Assembly: GCA_002401055.1 (NCBI GenBank)
Contig: NVRZ01000207.1
Location: 1 to 6,185, forward strand
DNA length: 6,185 bases
Direction: 5' to 3'
Origin: Bacteroidota bacterium
Lineage (GTDB): Bacteria; Bacteroidota; Bacteroidia; NORP154
The notes under the pieces are model-generated. The model saw nothing but the letters and a program-made list of their open reading frames with translations, did not search any database and was not told the origin of the DNA. Position numbers and translations under genes: made by a program. Within the stretch, counting starts at the first letter, position 1; each line of letters opens with the position of its first letter. This document shows positions 1-5,129 of the stretch, one piece after another.

Positions 1-492
1 TGGACTGTTAACCAATGCTCGTGCGATGGCAACCCTCTGTCGCTGGCCTCCTGACAGCTCATTTGGCTTGTGTTTTACTCTGTCAGCGAGCTCTACTTGG
101 GTAAGAACCTCCATGGCTCTTTCCGTTCTTTTTTCCTTGCCCATACCAGCGTAAATAAGCGGAAGTGCAACATTATCAAGAGCTGTTGCTCTTGGTAAGA
201 GGTTAAAGGTTTGAAAAATGAATCCAATTTCTTTGTTCCTTATTTCTGCTAGTTGATTATCGGTTAGGCTGCTTACATCTTGGTCGTTGAGTACGTAATT
301 ACCGCTTGTTGGTGTGTCAAGGCAACCCAAGATATTCATGAGGGTTGACTTTCCAGAACCCGACGGACCCATTAGAGCGACAAATTCATTCTCGAAAATG
401 GTAAGTGATACGTTATGCAGGGCATGGACATTCACCGTGCCTATAGTAAATGTCTTTACAATGCTATCAATCTTAATTATCTCTTGGTTCAT
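1..492 (-). CDS. ABC transporter ATP-binding protein, LolD/MacB type (partial, 3' end outside window)
   Basis: This is the ATPase subunit of an ABC transporter, acting on the cytoplasmic face of the inner membrane with a FtsX/MacB-like permease. Reading leftwards from ATG at 490-492 gives 164 residues with no stop, up to the window edge. The Walker A motif GPSGSGKST lies at residues 42-50, the Q-loop glutamine is Q94 ([10 protein letters not shown]), and the signature LSGGQ is at 146-150 followed by [10 protein letters not shown]. Walker B, the D-loop and the H-loop would follow and are missing only because the window ends; complete family members have about 220-235 residues. The spacing and the phrase GCLDTPTSG are typical of the lipoprotein-release and macrolide-export group (LolD, MacB). 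The substrate cannot be told without the permease gene, which probably lies further left. A TAAATTTG -7 element stands 29 bases upstream. I am sure of the family and unsure of the substrate. Confidence 0.95.
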   Translation of the reverse strand, partial: MNQEIIKIDSIVKTFTIGTVNVHALHNVSLTIFENEFVALMGPSGSGKSTLMNILGCLDTPTSGNYVLNDQDVSSLTDNQLAEIRNKEIGFIFQTFNLLPRATALDNVALPLIYAGMGKEKRTERAMEVLTQVELADRVKHKPNELSGGQRQRVAIARALVNSP

Positions 493-520
493 AAAACTAG
501 GCAGTTAGCTTGGCCTCGTA

Positions 521-528
521 CAAATTTA
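521..528 (-). promoter_or_regulatory. Candidate Bacteroidota -7 element for the ABC ATPase gene
   Basis: On the minus strand this reads TAAATTTG, a full match to the Bacteroidota -7 consensus TAnnTTTG, ending 28 bases before the ATG at 492. No TTTG -33 element is visible at the usual 19-21 base spacing, so the assignment rests on the -7 match alone. In AT-rich DNA such a match can occur by chance. Confidence 0.35.
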
Positions 529-601
529 CTAATTGAACGAGATTAGCTTTAAAATATTTTATTTGAGCCACAAGCAAAATTGTTACATTATAACATAAAA
601 A

Positions 602-623
602 GACATTAAAACGACATTAAAAC
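602..623. repeat. Two tandem copies of an 11-bp unit
   Basis: The unit GACATTAAAAC occurs twice without a gap at 602-612 and 613-623, in the 166-bp space between the methyltransferase stop and the ABC ATPase start. A looser third echo (ACCATAAAAAG) follows at about 632-642. It lies upstream of the ABC gene's likely promoter, so it could be a regulator site or simple slippage; nothing else supports either reading. Confidence 0.7.
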
Positions 624-658
624 GCGCAAAACACCATAAAAAGAGCAGTAAAAGTCAA

Positions 659-1432
659 TTAGCAACGTATTTTGTAATATTCTTTTCGGGTGCCAGGCTT
701 TAAGAACACCATTCCCAGGTTGAATAACTCGACAGATACCCAAGCTTTGCTATGATCTTGTATCTTCCTCCAAGCCCCGGTCATTTCTTTTGACCAATGA
801 ATATCGTCAATCACAATTACGGCGGCTTCGTTGCATTTATCTACTACCTGATTAAAATAATCGAGGGTGGGTTTTTCGCTGTGGTTTCCGTCGATAAAAC
901 AAAGGTCCAGTAAATTCAGTTTGGCCAACGCTTCGGGCAAGGTGTTCTTGAAGTCTCCCTGCACAAGTTCTATATTGTTTGCTTTCAATCTCCTGAAGTT
1001 TTTCAACGCAATATTGGCAATTTCATAAGATCCTTCAAGTGTAATTACCCTGGAGTTTTCACTAACCTTGCTCAGGTATAGTGTGGTAATGCCCAATGAT
1101 GTTCCAAGCTCTAGGATTGTTTTGGCTTGAAGATGGTTTACCAGCCGAAAGAGCATTTGCCCATGCTTGGCGCTTTTCAAGGATTTTGTAGCTATGGATT
1201 TTACTTTCCGATTTCCAGAAATACCGGTTCCGTAATCCTCCACATGAATACTATCTGATGACAGGAGCATCTGTGCCCGAAGGGACTCAATCACAGAAAA
1301 GATATAAAACCGCTTATCACGTTTGATTATATTTGTGATAGTATCCTTGACGGATTGATTTTCTATGCTGGAGGCTGATGCAGCACGCAGCTGATGCTGG
1401 AAATATTTTTTGATGAAATAGAGCTTCCTCAT
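659..1432 (-). CDS. Class I SAM-dependent methyltransferase (Methyltransf_24 / O-methyltransferase-like)
   Basis: A 257-residue Rossmann-fold methyltransferase. The N-terminal 90 residues form a helical region (YIFSVIESLRAQMLLSSDSI near 43-62, then RKVKSIATKSLKSAKHGQMLFRLV near 75-98) that I associate with a Bacteroidota-specific subgroup. The SAM-binding motif I is ILELGTSLGITT at 106-117. The acidic residue expected to hold the SAM ribose is E133 (VITLEGS). Motif LVQGDF is at 156-161, FIDGNH at 179-184, and VIVIDDIHW at 206-213; the Asp pair resembles the metal or substrate site of small-molecule O-methyltransferases. No signal peptide or membrane segment is seen, so it is probably cytoplasmic. 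The start is ATG at 1430-1432, with no Shine-Dalgarno, as is usual in this phylum. It is divergent from the asparaginase gene, 97 bp apart. The substrate is unknown and neighbours give no hint. Confidence 0.9.
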   Translation of the reverse strand: MRKLYFIKKYFQHQLRAASASSIENQSVKDTITNIIKRDKRFYIFSVIESLRAQMLLSSDSIHVEDYGTGISGNRKVKSIATKSLKSAKHGQMLFRLVNHLQAKTILELGTSLGITTLYLSKVSENSRVITLEGSYEIANIALKNFRRLKANNIELVQGDFKNTLPEALAKLNLLDLCFIDGNHSEKPTLDYFNQVVDKCNEAAVIVIDDIHWSKEMTGAWRKIQDHSKAWVSVELFNLGMVFLKPGTRKEYYKIRC

Positions 1433-1529
1433 CTTGTGAACATTGTTTCATTGGTCAAGGAGATAAATATAAAGGAATTTTGCATCTAGTTATTTTGATT
1501 TTTGAGATTCTACTATTAAACGAATATTT

Positions 1530-2585
1530 ATGCGAAAATTGATAATATTTGTATTCGCTCTGATGTATTTATCAGTTGCATTTGGGCAATCTAAAAATTC
1601 GGAAATGAAAAACTTTACATTGGTTATACATGGGGGAGCGGGAACTATTCTAAAAAAGAATATGACGGATGAGAAAGAGGCCGCTTACAGGGAGCGTTTG
1701 AATAAGGCTTTGCAAACGGGTTATGAGATTCTAAGCAAAGGTGGAAGTAGTACAGATGCTGTTGAAGCAACTATTATGATTATGGAAGATTCACCGCTAT
1801 TCAACGCGGGAAAAGGAGCTGTGTTTACCAATGACGGGAAGAATGAAATGGACGCGTCAATAATGGATGGTAAAACCCTTAATGCTGGGGCGGTAGCGCA
1901 GGTAAATACAATTAAAAATCCGATTATGGCGGCGAGGGCGGTAATGGATAAGTCGCAACATGTTATGATGGTAGGGGAAGGCGCGGTTCGTTTTGCAGAG
2001 GAGAACGGCTTGGAGATTGTGGACAGCTCCTATTTTTTTGATGAAAAGCGTTGGAAGCAACTGGAAAACATTCGTGGCTCTAATGACGTTGAAATGGACC
2101 ATGCAGAGGAGCGAAGCGAATTGAACCAGAAGCAGTTTGATGCAGAGTTTGACGCGACGGTGGATGAAAAATTCGGAACAGTTGGGGCCGTGGCCATTGA
2201 CATATACGGAAACATTACTGCTGGAACATCTACAGGAGGCATGACGAACAAGATGTATGGAAGAGTAGGTGATTCTCCAATTATTGGTGCGGGAACCTAT
2301 GCAAATAACAAAACTTGCGGCGTGTCATGCACTGGCCATGGCGAATATTTTATCAGAGCGGTGGTCGCATATGATATTTCTGCAATCATGGAAAACAAAG
2401 GAGTATCGCTGGAAGAGGCGGCCACTGAGGTTATTCATAAGAAGCTGGTGGAGATGGGCGGATCTGGTGGCATTATAGCTGTGGACAGCGAAGGAAATTA
2501 TGCGCTCATATTCAATACGGAAGGAATGTACAGAGGTGTCGTGAAGGCCGATAACAAACCGGAGGTATACATTTACAAGGATTAA
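1530..2585 (+). CDS. Exported plant-type L-asparaginase / beta-aspartyl (isoaspartyl) peptidase
   Basis: A T2-family Ntn hydrolase that should hydrolyse L-asparagine and beta-aspartyl dipeptides. The 351-residue precursor begins with a Sec signal peptide (about residues 1-19, MRKLIIFVFALMYLSVAFG, cleavage likely before Q20; no lipobox cysteine), placing the enzyme in the periplasm. HGGAG at 34-38 opens the alpha chain. Self-cleavage is expected between G216 and T217, making T217 the N-terminal nucleophile of the beta chain. Residues matching the E. coli EcAIII active site keep the same spacing: T217 (T179), T235 (T197), R245 (R207), D248 (D210), T268-G269 (T230-G231) and G271 (G233). The linker before T217 is acidic and rich in Glu and Asp, as usual for the flexible end of the alpha chain. 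No clear promoter is visible in the 97-bp divergent gap. It converges on the glycosylasparaginase gene, 28 bp away. The isoaspartyl versus asparagine preference cannot be read from sequence. Confidence 0.95.
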   Translation: MRKLIIFVFALMYLSVAFGQSKNSEMKNFTLVIHGGAGTILKKNMTDEKEAAYRERLNKALQTGYEILSKGGSSTDAVEATIMIMEDSPLFNAGKGAVFTNDGKNEMDASIMDGKTLNAGAVAQVNTIKNPIMAARAVMDKSQHVMMVGEGAVRFAEENGLEIVDSSYFFDEKRWKQLENIRGSNDVEMDHAEERSELNQKQFDAEFDATVDEKFGTVGAVAIDIYGNITAGTSTGGMTNKMYGRVGDSPIIGAGTYANNKTCGVSCTGHGEYFIRAVVAYDISAIMENKGVSLEEAATEVIHKKLVEMGGSGGIIAVDSEGNYALIFNTEGMYRGVVKADNKPEVYIYKD

Positions 2586-2613
2586 ATACCTCGTCCCGTT
2601 AAAGAATTACAAC

Positions 2614-3588
2614 TTACTTGTTCAGATAGTTTGCTTTGTGCATCTGATTGTCTCCGTTTTTGTGCAGTGCATAATTGAATCCTTTTTGGATTGAATAGGC
2701 CCCATATTCACCCGCTTTATTAATTGCCAGGTATCCAATTTGAAAAGACTTGTAGTCTTGCTTAGCAGCTATTCGTCCGACTGCTTCTTCACATGCTTCT
2801 TGTGGAGTCATCCCTCCTCTCATTAGCTCGACAATTAAAAAGGTTCCCAAGGTCTTCATGACTGCTTCGCCCATACCAGTAGCGACTGCACCTCCAATGT
2901 CGTTATCTGTAAACATTCCTGCACCGATTATAGGTGAGTCACCAACGCGGCCGTGAAGTTTCCATGCCAATCCGGAAGTGGTACAAGCGCCTGAAATGTC
3001 TCCTTTTTGATCGATTGCCAAAAGCCCAATTGTGTCATGGTTCTCCCTGTTAATTATTGGTGAATACTCGGATTTCTCCAGCCACTTCTTCCAGGCAGCT
3101 TTGGATTTATCGGTAAGGAGCTCTTCCTTTTTGAAGCCCTTTTGTAGTGCGAACTCCAGGGCTCCAGCACCTGACAGCATGACGTGTGGCGTGTCATCCA
3201 TCACCTTCCTGGCCACGGAAATAGGGTGTTTGATGTGTTGCAGGTAAGAAACGGATCCGCAGTTACCAGTTTCGTCCATTATGCAAGCATCAAGTGTCAC
3301 ATTTCCATCGCGGTCTGGGTAACCGCCATAACCTACTGAGTTAGCCTCTGGATCTGCCTCTGGAACTTTTGCTCCGGTCTCAACAGCGTCGATTGCTTTT
3401 CCTCCGCTTTTTATAATCTTCCATGCAGCTTCATTTGCGGGTAAACCATGATTCCACGTTGAGATCACAATTGGCTTAATCTCCGTTGTAACATTGGATG
3501 ATTTCGCAGTGACTGGCTCTTTTAAACCTAGAAATGCGGTTATAGATGTTATTGTTGATCCAAGGATAAAGTTTCTTCTGTTAATCAT
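2614..3588 (-). CDS. N4-(beta-N-acetylglucosaminyl)-L-asparaginase (glycosylasparaginase), Tat-exported
   Basis: Cleaves the GlcNAc-Asn bond left after glycoprotein breakdown, releasing aspartate and the amino sugar. The frame is open to an ATG at 3651, but I prefer the ATG at 3588 (324 residues): it begins MINRRNFILG, a twin-arginine signal followed by a short hydrophobic stretch, and a TATATTTG -7 element lies between the two starts. In 324-residue numbering, the substrate-pocket tryptophan is W45 (STWNHG), the nucleophile is T186 within NHDTIG with self-cleavage before it, and T204, R214, D217 and T237-G238 follow at exactly the spacing of T152, T170, R180, D183, T203 and G204 in the Elizabethkingia (Flavobacterium) meningosepticum enzyme. 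The motifs VGYGG, PDRDGNVTLDACIMDE and HGRVGDSPIIGAG also match that enzyme. Length and catalytic set are complete. It is a distant paralogue of the convergent asparaginase gene. Periplasmic location is inferred from the Tat motif. Confidence 0.94.
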   Translation of the reverse strand: MINRRNFILGSTITSITAFLGLKEPVTAKSSNVTTEIKPIVISTWNHGLPANEAAWKIIKSGGKAIDAVETGAKVPEADPEANSVGYGGYPDRDGNVTLDACIMDETGNCGSVSYLQHIKHPISVARKVMDDTPHVMLSGAGALEFALQKGFKKEELLTDKSKAAWKKWLEKSEYSPIINRENHDTIGLLAIDQKGDISGACTTSGLAWKLHGRVGDSPIIGAGMFTDNDIGGAVATGMGEAVMKTLGTFLIVELMRGGMTPQEACEEAVGRIAAKQDYKSFQIGYLAINKAGEYGAYSIQKGFNYALHKNGDNQMHKANYLNK

Positions 3589-3615
3589 GGGCTCAATTTC
3601 GTACTTGTGGCTGAT

Positions 3616-3623
3616 CAAATATA
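3616..3623 (-). promoter_or_regulatory. Candidate -7 element for the glycosylasparaginase gene
   Basis: The minus strand reads TATATTTG, a full match to TAnnTTTG, ending 27 bases before the ATG at 3588. A TTTG lies upstream at 3649-3652, but the 25-base gap is longer than the usual 19-21, so the -33 call is weak. If real, transcription starts near 3609, downstream of the ATG at 3651, which rules out the longer reading frame. Confidence 0.45.
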
Positions 3624-3676
3624 ACCCAATTAAAAAGCACTTCTTATTCAAAGTACATTTGAAAGTTAGTCACTGG

Positions 3677-3740
3677 TGGGCTTTGCCCATGCGCCGACGC
3701 TGAAGCTATGGCGCAAGCGTCCGAAGCCCGAGTCTCGGCT
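3677..3740. repeat. GC-rich cluster of small inverted repeats, possibly a REP-like element
   Basis: Three short hairpins follow one another. TGGGC/GCCCA pairs 3677-3681 with 3685-3689 around a TTT loop. GACGCT/AGCGTC pairs 3696-3701 with 3716-3721, and GCGCC (3691-3695) can alternatively pair with GGCGC (3710-3714). AGCCCGA (3725-3731) pairs with TCGGCT (3735-3740) with one bulged C. The surrounding 3671-3740 is about 66% GC (46 of 70 bases by eye), unlike the AT-rich intergenic DNA elsewhere here. No reading frame is apparent. It sits between the tRNA terminator and the glycosylasparaginase promoter. It may be a dispersed intergenic repeat, but copy number cannot be judged from one window. 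Confidence 0.5.
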
Positions 3741-3759
3741 AGATGGATTTGATTTGCGT

Positions 3760-3807
3760 AAAAAAGCCCTCCTTCGCTCCGTACTTTCGTTCGGAGCTAC
3801 GGAGGGC
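3760..3807 (-). terminator. Rho-independent terminator of the CAU tRNA gene
   Basis: Read on the minus strand just after the tRNA, GCCCTCC (3807-3801) pairs with GGAGGGC (3772-3766) and, after a 4x4 internal loop, CTCCG (3796-3792) pairs with CGGAG (3781-3777) around a 10-base loop. Six T residues follow at once (A-run at 3760-3765 on the plus strand). The opposite strand lacks a T-run, so it works only for minus-strand transcription. The same bases can form a competing hairpin that reaches the tRNA's 3' end (see findings). Confidence 0.85.
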
Positions 3808-3812
3808 GAAGG

Positions 3813-3886
3813 TGGGCCCACCAGGACTTGAACCTGGGACCGACGGATTATGAGTCCGGCGCTCTAACCAACTGAGCTATAGGCCC
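3813..3886 (-). tRNA. tRNA with CAU anticodon (elongator Met or Ile2)
   Basis: A 74-nt cloverleaf on the minus strand. The acceptor is GGGCCTA with TGGGCCC (one T6-G67 wobble), then discriminator A73. The D arm is GCTC/GAGC with the loop AGTTGGTTA. The anticodon arm has the loop CTCATAA, giving anticodon CAT. The variable loop is CGGTC, and the T arm is CCAGG/CCTGG with the loop TTCAAGT. It is not an initiator: C1-A72 and the three G-C pairs next to the anticodon loop are absent. The gene encodes CC but then T, so the terminal A must be added. Position 27-43 is a C-U mismatch. The isoleucine-like acceptor (GGGCCTA, C4-G69, U12-A23) leaves open tRNA-Ile2, whose C34 is converted to lysidine by TilS; I cannot decide between the two. 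Confidence 0.95.
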
Positions 3887-3914
3887 TGCAATTTTAATTT
3901 GCAATTTAAGAATG

Positions 3915-3922
3915 CAAAAGTA
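3915..3922 (-). promoter_or_regulatory. Candidate -7 element for the tRNA gene
   Basis: The minus strand reads TACTTTTG, a full match to TAnnTTTG, ending 28 bases before the first base of the tRNA; this would leave a leader of roughly 20 bases for RNase P to remove. No good TTTG -33 element lies at the usual spacing. The site is close to the divergent promoter proposed for the HAD gene, so the two would share about 60 bp. Confidence 0.45.
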
Positions 3923-3939
3923 ACATCCTTTTCCGTTAT

Positions 3940-3972
3940 TTTGGTTTCTTCCCCTTTTAAAATTCATATTTG
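3940..3972 (+). promoter_or_regulatory. Candidate Bacteroidota promoter for the HAD phosphatase gene
   Basis: TTTG at 3940-3943 and CATATTTG at 3965-3972 are separated by 21 bases, within the 19-21 base spacing of the TTTG / TAnnTTTG consensus; the -7 element matches 7 of 8 specified and free positions (C for the first T). It ends 35 bases before the ATG at 4008. This is the best two-part promoter match in the window. Confidence 0.5.
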
Positions 3973-4007
3973 CATTGTCAAAATAAACGAAATAAAATTT
4001 TTATCGC

Positions 4008-4646
4008 ATGCCTTCTCAAAATGTAAAAAACATAATAATTGATTTAGGTTTCGTAATCCTTAATGTGGATTATAACCTCACTTTGAGGGCTCTTGAGAAT
4101 CTCGGAGTAAAGGATGTGCAGAATCTTTATTCAAAAGTTAGCCAAAGCGAATTTTTTAGTCAGTATGAAAAAGGTGAAATAACGACGGATCAGTTTTACA
4201 TGGGATTTCGACCTTTCTTACCTGCTGGGATAACAGACGGGCAGATAAAGGACGCGTGGAATGCTATGTTACTTGATCTGCCAATCCAGAGGGTGCAGCT
4301 GCTTCAGAAAGTTGGTGTAAACTACCGTATGTTTCTTCTCAGCAACACAAATGAGTTGCACTATTCTGAGGTTGTGGTAATGGTGAATGAAGTTTGTGGA
4401 TACGAAAACTGGAGTAACATCTTCGAGAAAACTTACTATTCACATCTAATTGGAATGAGGAAGCCAAATGCCAATATATTTGAATTTGTATTGAAAGAGA
4501 ATTCGTTGGGAGCTGAAGAAACTGTATTTATTGATGACCTTGATATGCATCTGCACGGGGCCGAAAGGATTGGCATAAGTACACGAAAGGTTGATGAGAC
4601 CGTGTCTATTGCAGAAATATTCGATAGTGACGGCTACTTAATATAG
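4008..4646 (+). CDS. HAD-superfamily hydrolase, YihX-like (HAD-IA) phosphatase
   Basis: A 212-residue cytoplasmic haloacid-dehalogenase-type phosphatase, likely acting on a small sugar phosphate or similar metabolite. The nucleophile is D12 in IIIDLGFVI (motif I). The helical cap follows (about 20-95), with the family phrase YEKGEITTDQF near 53-63. Motif II is S112 in FLLSNTNELH, motif III is K152 in MRKPNANIFEF, and motif IV is the D176-D177 pair in VFIDDLDMH. Length and order are normal for the family. As in E. coli YihX (DLGNV), a Gly stands two residues after the nucleophile where most HAD phosphatases carry the second Asp. The residue after that Gly is Phe (F15), where I expect Gly, Asn or Asp. 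The start is ATG at 4008, with a plausible promoter 35 bases upstream and no Shine-Dalgarno. The 3' end is 8 bp from the convergent epimerase gene. The substrate is unknown. Confidence 0.9.
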   Translation: MPSQNVKNIIIDLGFVILNVDYNLTLRALENLGVKDVQNLYSKVSQSEFFSQYEKGEITTDQFYMGFRPFLPAGITDGQIKDAWNAMLLDLPIQRVQLLQKVGVNYRMFLLSNTNELHYSEVVVMVNEVCGYENWSNIFEKTYYSHLIGMRKPNANIFEFVLKENSLGAEETVFIDDLDMHLHGAERIGISTRKVDETVSIAEIFDSDGYLI

Positions 4647-4654
4647 TAGAGAAT

Positions 4655-5053
4655 TTAAATTTCTTGACAGAGCTCAATTAATACGCCGTTGGCACTTTTA
4701 GGGTGCACAAAGCAGACGAGTTTGTTGTCAGCTCCTTTGCTGGGAGTATCTTTTGTCATTACAAAGCCTTGTTCTTTGAGCCTTTCCATTTCTGCATATA
4801 TATCTTCCACCTCAAATGCAATATGGTGCATGCCTTCACCCTTGTTTTCTATGAATTTGGCGATTGGGCTATTGGCAGTGGTAGCTTTTAAAAGCTCAAT
4901 TTTGGAGTCACCTACTTTGAAGAAGGAAGTAGTAACGCCCTCGATTTCGACCACCTCTTCTTTGTAGTGTTCTGTTCCAAGTAGTTTTTTGTAGAGATCA
5001 TTTGCCGCATCCAGGTCGTTAACCGCAATACCAATGTGTTCAATTTTGAGCAT
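4655..5053 (-). CDS. mce: Methylmalonyl-CoA epimerase (VOC superfamily)
   Basis: Interconverts (2R)- and (2S)-methylmalonyl-CoA, linking propionyl-CoA carboxylation with methylmalonyl-CoA mutase; cytoplasmic and metal-dependent. The 132-residue length is typical. Two VOC beta-alpha-beta-beta-beta modules are visible: KIEHIGIAVNDL at 3-14 and GMHHIAFEVEDI at 74-85. The expected metal ligands are H6, E53 (KIELLKA, where some homologues have Gln), H76 or H77, and E127 (VLIELCQ). The phrases GADNKLVCFVHPKSANGVLIEL and the STPSKG-like loop (DTPSKG, 102-107) mark it as an epimerase and not a glyoxalase or dioxygenase. The start is ATG at 5051-5053. The next gene on the same strand ends 76 bp upstream, so joint transcription is possible but there is no functional link. 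The mutase and carboxylase genes are not in the window, as is common in this phylum. Confidence 0.93.
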   Translation of the reverse strand: MLKIEHIGIAVNDLDAANDLYKKLLGTEHYKEEVVEIEGVTTSFFKVGDSKIELLKATTANSPIAKFIENKGEGMHHIAFEVEDIYAEMERLKEQGFVMTKDTPSKGADNKLVCFVHPKSANGVLIELCQEI

Positions 5054-5129
5054 AAGAATATTTTAGACAAGCAATAGAGTTGCCAAGTTAATTATTAATC
5101 TAGAAATAAATATAGAATGAAGGGCGGTC

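Noticed and set aside
314..508. Plus-strand open frame of 64 codons
   Set aside because: It lies antisense to the ABC ATPase, whose Walker A region explains the conserved sequence here.
581..595. TGTTA/TAACA inverted repeat as a terminator of the methyltransferase gene
   Set aside because: The stem has only five AT-rich pairs and no T-run follows directly on the minus strand.
1433..1529. Divergent promoters between methyltransferase and asparaginase genes
   Set aside because: Only near matches are present (TTATTTTG on plus at 1490-1497, TATATTTA on minus at 1464-1471), and neither has a -33 element at proper spacing.
1857..2251. Two overlapping minus-strand open frames within the asparaginase gene
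   Set aside because: They are shadows of a complete, motif-verified gene on the plus strand and show no domain of their own.
3494..3703. Plus-strand open frame spanning the glycosylasparaginase start and the GC-rich spacer
   Set aside because: It is mostly antisense to the Tat signal region, has no recognisable motif and ends inside the hairpin cluster.
3677..3740. Degenerate second tRNA next to the CAU tRNA
   Set aside because: The hairpins do not fall into cloverleaf order and no TTCAA-type T loop is present.
4689..4967. Two plus-strand open frames opposite the methylmalonyl-CoA epimerase
   Set aside because: The minus strand encodes an intact epimerase with all expected metal ligands, so these are antisense shadows.
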